Source: Anaerolineales bacterium (GTDB taxonomy: Bacteria > Chloroflexota > Anaerolineae > Anaerolineales > Villigracilaceae). From it: DNA of 18,517 nucleotides. Under the pieces are notes generated by a model. That model had not been told where the DNA came from. It made no database searches and worked only from the letters and a program-made list of their open reading frames with translations. The stretch covers positions 1-18,517 of the forward strand of contig JAEURE010000017.1 in NCBI GenBank assembly GCA_016789485.1, given 5' to 3'. Positions 15,173-18,517 of this stretch are shown piece after piece. Both the position numbers and the translations under genes were made by a program. The stretch's first letter is position 1, and every line of letters begins with the position of its first letter.

Positions 15173-16297
15173 ATGGCTGAGTACCAAATTTGTACGCGTT
15201 GTATCATGGATACAACGGATCCAGAGATCATCTTTGACGAAAATGGTATGTGCAATCATTGTCATACTTATGACCGCATGGTTCGTGAACATATTGTGAA
15301 TGGAAAGGAAGGGCGTGAGCGCCTTCAATCATTAGTGGCTGATATCAAGCGTGCCGGGCAGGGCAAGCAATATGACTGTCTCATCGGCGTCAGCGGAGGC
15401 GTAGATAGCACGTACGTGGCATATTTGGTCAAGAACCTCGGATTGCGCCCGCTCGCCATTCATCTGGATAATGGTTGGGATTCAGAGCTTGCCGTCAAGA
15501 ATATTGAAGAAACACTTAAGCGTCTTGACATTAACTTGTATACAGAAGTTCTTGATTGGGAGGAGTTCAGGGATTTGCAATCAGCATTCCTGAAAGCATC
15601 AACGCCTGATTCAGAGATACCCACCGACCATGCGATTGTTGCCATTTTGGGAAACATGGCGGCGAAACTGCGCATCAAATATATTTTGATCGGCAATAAC
15701 GTCCGTACTGAAACGCATTTGCCGCGTGCTTGGTCACAAGGACATTTCGATTGGAAATATATTCGCGAATTGCACAAGCGCTTTGGTGTGCGCCCGCTCA
15801 AGACCTTTCCGCACTTTGGTTTTTTCACTTATTACCTCCGCATGTTGACACAGAAACGTATTGCTATTCTGGATTACATCAACTACACCAAGAAGGAAGC
15901 TTTACGCGTTCTGCAGGAGGAATTAGGCTGGCAGTATTATGGGGGTAAGCACTACGAGTCCATTTATACGCGTTTTTATCAAGGGTACATCCTGCCTGAA
16001 AAATTTGGCTTCGATAAGCGCCGCTGCCACCTTTCCAGTTTAATCTGCTCAGGTGAGATGACTCGCGAGCAGGCATTGGAAGAATTGAAAATCCCCACGT
16101 ACTCGCCGTCCATGCAGGAAGAAGACAGAGAATATGTCGCTAAGAAACTTGGCTTCACAGAGGAAGAATTTACAGCAATTATGAATGCGCCACAAAAAAG
16201 TTATTGGGATTATCCCTCTTATGGCCAATTTATGCGTCAACCTATTGTGAAAAGTTTTGTGCCCGCCATTAAAAAGATCATGGAGCTATTCAAATAA
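15173..16297 (+). CDS. wbpG: N-acetyl sugar amidotransferase (WbpG/PseA/WbuX family)
   Basis: Protein of 374 aa. An N-terminal zinc-type site has two CxxC pairs (C7/C10 in ICTRCIMD, C27/C30 in GMCNHCHTYDR), followed by an ATP-pyrophosphatase PP-loop LIGVSGGVDSTYVAY (70-84). Family-typical stretches include HLDNGWDSELA (97-107), IGNNVRTE (173-180) and GGKHYESIYTRFYQGYILP (257-275), with further cysteines C285 and C292. The family uses ATP and ammonia from HisH2/HisF2 to convert an N-acetyl group of a sugar into an acetamidino group, as WbpG does in P. aeruginosa and PseA/PtmG in Campylobacter nonulosonate synthesis. The three-gene order hisH-hisF-amidotransferase is complete here. The acceptor sugar is unknown. 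The stop overlaps the next start by one base (TAATG). Confidence 0.93.
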   Translation: MAEYQICTRCIMDTTDPEIIFDENGMCNHCHTYDRMVREHIVNGKEGRERLQSLVADIKRAGQGKQYDCLIGVSGGVDSTYVAYLVKNLGLRPLAIHLDNGWDSELAVKNIEETLKRLDINLYTEVLDWEEFRDLQSAFLKASTPDSEIPTDHAIVAILGNMAAKLRIKYILIGNNVRTETHLPRAWSQGHFDWKYIRELHKRFGVRPLKTFPHFGFFTYYLRMLTQKRIAILDYINYTKKEALRVLQEELGWQYYGGKHYESIYTRFYQGYILPEKFGFDKRRCHLSSLICSGEMTREQALEELKIPTYSPSMQEEDREYVAKKLGFTEEEFTAIMNAPQKSYWDYPSYGQFMRQPIVKSFVPAIKKIMELFK

Positions 16298-17388
16298 TGC
16301 GTATTGCCTATGTCACTATCCACGTTGCGCCGCAAATTATGCAGGGCGGCGTGGGGGGGAAAATAAAGAGTCAAATGGGAATCTGGCGTGAGCATGGACA
16401 TGAGGTCACCTTATTCAGCCTCACCCCATCGGATATACCATTTCACGGCGAGATGAAATTCATTTTTGAGTCGCGGGCGAACTTGGTGGCACGTGAAATT
16501 AATCGTGCGTTAGCGTTGCGGAAAATGCTTGAGTCTATTAAGTCATATAAGCCGGATATTATTTATTTGCGTTATGGATTGTATTCCTACCCATTGCACC
16601 TTATATTTAAAATTGCGCCGGTAGTTTTGGAAACAAATTCAGATGATATTCAAGAATATAAGAAGCGCGGAGCATTTTTCTACTGGATTAACCGCCTTAC
16701 ACGTAACCTGACCTTTGCTCCGGCTTTTGGGTTCATTATCCCCACCCATGAATTGGTGGATATACTTTTACCAAAGCGGGACAAGCCGTTCTGCGTCATC
16801 TCCAATGGCATCGATTTGAGCCAGGCAGAGATGTTGCCGCCGACAAGTCATAAACAGCCAGTCATTACGATGGTGTGTTCGCCCGGTATGAATTGGCATG
16901 GCGTGGATAAATTAATTGAGTTTGCCCAAAAAAGCCCAGATGTTTTTGTTAATATTGTAGGTTATTCACCAAAAGACCTGGTTGTTCCAGTGCCTTCAAA
17001 TGTGTATTTGCATGGCTTTGTGGATAAACAGGGTGTTCGGCAAATCCTTTTGGATACGGACGTTGCTTGCGGTTCACTTGCGCTGCATCGCAATAAAATG
17101 GAAGAAGCCTCTGTGCTTAAGATTCGCGAGGCGCTCTCTTATGGCATACCGGTTATTATTGCTTATCGCGACACAGATTTAAATGAAGCTGCTTTGGATA
17201 CTATCCTGCGGATACCCAATACTGAAAATAACGTCATTGATAATATTGAGAAAATCCGCATGTTTGCAATAAATATGATAGGTAAGCGCGTAGATATTAA
17301 CCTGATAACCCCATACCTTGATCAGCGCAAAAAGGAAGAAACGCGGCTTGGATTTTTCAAAAAAATCCTTGCAGAGTATGGAGTATAA
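16297..17388 (+). CDS. GT4-like glycosyltransferase
   Basis: Protein of 363 aa with a GT-B layout. The N-terminus RIAYVTIHVAP (2-12) and the glycine loop MQGGVGGKIKSQ (15-26) form the acceptor domain. VVLETNSDD (109-117), IIPTHELVD (147-155) and FCVISNGIDLS (165-175) lead to the donor domain with MVCSPGMNWHGVDKL (192-206), LHGFVDK (238-244) and a divergent E(x7)E motif EASVLKIRE (E270, E278) before ALSYGIPVII (279-288). It is more divergent than the other GT4 enzymes here. A G7 run at 16353-16359, around codons 19-21, lies in the glycine loop and could slip. It starts in TAATG of the amidotransferase stop, and the next gene starts immediately after its TAA. Confidence 0.88.
   Translation: MRIAYVTIHVAPQIMQGGVGGKIKSQMGIWREHGHEVTLFSLTPSDIPFHGEMKFIFESRANLVAREINRALALRKMLESIKSYKPDIIYLRYGLYSYPLHLIFKIAPVVLETNSDDIQEYKKRGAFFYWINRLTRNLTFAPAFGFIIPTHELVDILLPKRDKPFCVISNGIDLSQAEMLPPTSHKQPVITMVCSPGMNWHGVDKLIEFAQKSPDVFVNIVGYSPKDLVVPVPSNVYLHGFVDKQGVRQILLDTDVACGSLALHRNKMEEASVLKIREALSYGIPVIIAYRDTDLNEAALDTILRIPNTENNVIDNIEKIRMFAINMIGKRVDINLITPYLDQRKKEETRLGFFKKILAEYGV
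16353..16359 (+). repeat. G7 homopolymer at the start of a glycosyltransferase gene
   Basis: Seven consecutive G bases followed by AAAA encode V19-G20-G21-K22 of the glycosyltransferase. A one-base slip would end the protein early. Confidence 0.9.
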
Positions 17389-18517
17389 ATGAAATCACTT
17401 TCCATTTTTCTCCTTGGGACACAGATGACTATCGGTGGTGCCCAGCGGGTATTGCTGGACCAGGCACAATGGTTTCATGACCACGGCTACAAGGTCACCG
17501 TGGCGTTTTTTTATGACAAAGACGGCTTATTTAATTCATGGAAGGACTCTCACGAATTTCCTATTCTTAATTTACAGGCATATGACCCTAAAGTAACCGG
17601 TTTCAAACAGGCTGTGCTGTTGATGTCAGGTCTGGGGAAGCTGTGGCGTATCATTCGTTTATCTAAAATTGATGCTTTGATCACCTATACTCATGATAGC
17701 AATATGCTTGGTTTGCCTGTTGCATGGGCGGCTGGCGTTCCTGTTCGTATTGGGACTCATTTGGGGGCGATTCGAGGAATGCCGCGTTGGCGTGAGAAGA
17801 TACATTCCCTGCTGATCAACATTGGTTGTGCTCAGGTATTGGTGGCGGCATCCAAAGGAACCTATCAAAAATCACTCCTTGAAGGAATTTCCCCAGAGCG
17901 GATTGAAATAATTCCAAATGGGATTCAACCTTTTCAAGTTGACCCTGTTCAAAGAAGGATTGTTCGCGGTTCATTGGGCTTGCAGGAGGGTGATATTTTT
18001 CTTCTTTCAGTCGGTAGGCTCGTCTATGAAAAGGGTCATGAGTATCTTATTCGGGCGATGGCAGAGGTCGTTCAACAATTCCCCGCTGCAAAGGCGGGAA
18101 TTTGCGGGAGTGGTCCATTGTATGAATTTTTAGAATCCCTTATTGATCGGAATAAGCTTGATGATCGCGTCAAATTACTTGGTAAATGGGATGAAATCCC
18201 GCATCTTTTAGCAGCTGCGGATATTTTTATTTTGCCTTCCAGATGGGAAGGACTGCCCATGGCATTATTGGAAGGTATGATGGCAAGTCTTCCCGTGATT
18301 GCTACGCGAGTGGACGGGGTTGAAGAAGTGATTGTGAATGGAGCGCAAGGGCTGTTGGTGCCACTTGAAGATGCGGATGCTTTGGGAAAAGCTATATTAC
18401 AATTATTGAGCGACCCTGAAAAACGTGCTTTGATGGGCTCCTCAGCGCGTGCCCGTGTCTTTGAGGGCTATACTACAGAACGCATGTGTGAGCAATATAT
18501 GACATTAATAATGAAAT
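17389..18517 (+). CDS. GT4-family glycosyltransferase, cut by the right edge
   Basis: No stop codon occurs before the window ends, after 376 codons, which is close to the full family length, so only a short C-terminus is missing. The N-terminal domain has LLGTQMTIGGAQRVLLDQA (8-26) with the GGAQRVL loop typical of GT4 enzymes, then YTHDSNMLG (100-108) and IGTHLGAIRG (121-130). The donor domain has EIIPNGIQPF (173-182), LLSVGRLVYEKGHEYLIRA (205-223), ICGSGPLYE (238-246), and the E(x7)E motif RWEGLPMALLEGMMASLP (285-302; E287, E295) with ATRVDGVEEVI (305-315). All catalytic-region motifs look intact. ATG 17389 directly follows the TAA of the previous gene. The enzyme probably adds one sugar of the repeat unit at the cytoplasmic membrane face. 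Confidence 0.93.
   Translation, partial: MKSLSIFLLGTQMTIGGAQRVLLDQAQWFHDHGYKVTVAFFYDKDGLFNSWKDSHEFPILNLQAYDPKVTGFKQAVLLMSGLGKLWRIIRLSKIDALITYTHDSNMLGLPVAWAAGVPVRIGTHLGAIRGMPRWREKIHSLLINIGCAQVLVAASKGTYQKSLLEGISPERIEIIPNGIQPFQVDPVQRRIVRGSLGLQEGDIFLLSVGRLVYEKGHEYLIRAMAEVVQQFPAAKAGICGSGPLYEFLESLIDRNKLDDRVKLLGKWDEIPHLLAAADIFILPSRWEGLPMALLEGMMASLPVIATRVDGVEEVIVNGAQGLLVPLEDADALGKAILQLLSDPEKRALMGSSARARVFEGYTTERMCEQYMTLIMK

Noticed and set aside
15173..16297. tRNA thiolation or NAD synthase enzyme, suggested by CxxC pairs and PP-loop
   Set aside because: The full pattern (CTRC, CNHC, SGGVDS, GGKHYES) and the hisH-hisF context fit the WbpG/WbuX family better.
1..18517. CRISPR arrays, tRNA or rRNA genes, transposases, attachment sites
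   Set aside because: Nearly all bases are in coding sequence on one strand, and no spaced direct repeats, cloverleaf-like elements or transposase motifs were seen.

Overview
The window is one strand of a bacterial surface-polysaccharide (O-antigen, capsule or exopolysaccharide type) gene cluster. All 16 intact or near-intact genes and one broken gene lie on the + strand. I see no rRNA, tRNA, CRISPR array, insertion sequence or phage gene. Base composition looks moderate by eye. The style of several proteins reminds me of environmental Chloroflexota (Anaerolineae), but that is recollection and I hold it weakly; nothing here fixes the taxon.

Layout: (1) 1-375, the 3' end of a glycosyltransferase-like gene interrupted by an in-frame TAG. 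(2) 397-1098, a SAM-dependent methyltransferase. (3) 1194-2966, a NodU/TobZ-type O-carbamoyltransferase, flanked by the only two real intergenic gaps (95 and 93 bp, AT-rich). (4) From 3060 to the right edge, a tightly packed run with gaps of 8 bp or less and many ATGA overlaps, so almost certainly one translationally coupled operon. It holds a second methyltransferase whose 3' end looks frameshifted, three GT-B glycosyltransferases, a GT2 glycosyltransferase, a nucleotide-sugar block (Rmd-like reductase, LegB-like 4,6-dehydratase, sugar-1-phosphate nucleotidyltransferase), another GT4, an asparagine-synthase homologue, the HisH2-HisF2-WbpG/WbuX acetamidino module, and two more GT4 enzymes, the last cut by the window edge.

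How the genes may work together (inference from families): the nucleotidyltransferase, LegB-like dehydratase and Rmd-like reductase could make an NDP-activated 6-deoxy sugar, possibly N-acetylated. HisH2 would release ammonia from glutamine, pass it through the HisF2 barrel, and WbpG/WbuX would turn an N-acetyl group into an acetamidino group. The AsnB homologue could amidate another carboxylate. Six glycosyltransferases build the repeat unit, and two methyltransferases plus a carbamoyltransferase may cap or decorate it. No initiating phosphoglycosyltransferase, flippase, polymerase, ABC transporter or chain-length regulator is present, so the locus must continue outside the window. The families are known; what is unusual is the combination of carbamoyl, methyl, acetamidino and amide chemistry around a GDP-type 6-deoxy sugar block.
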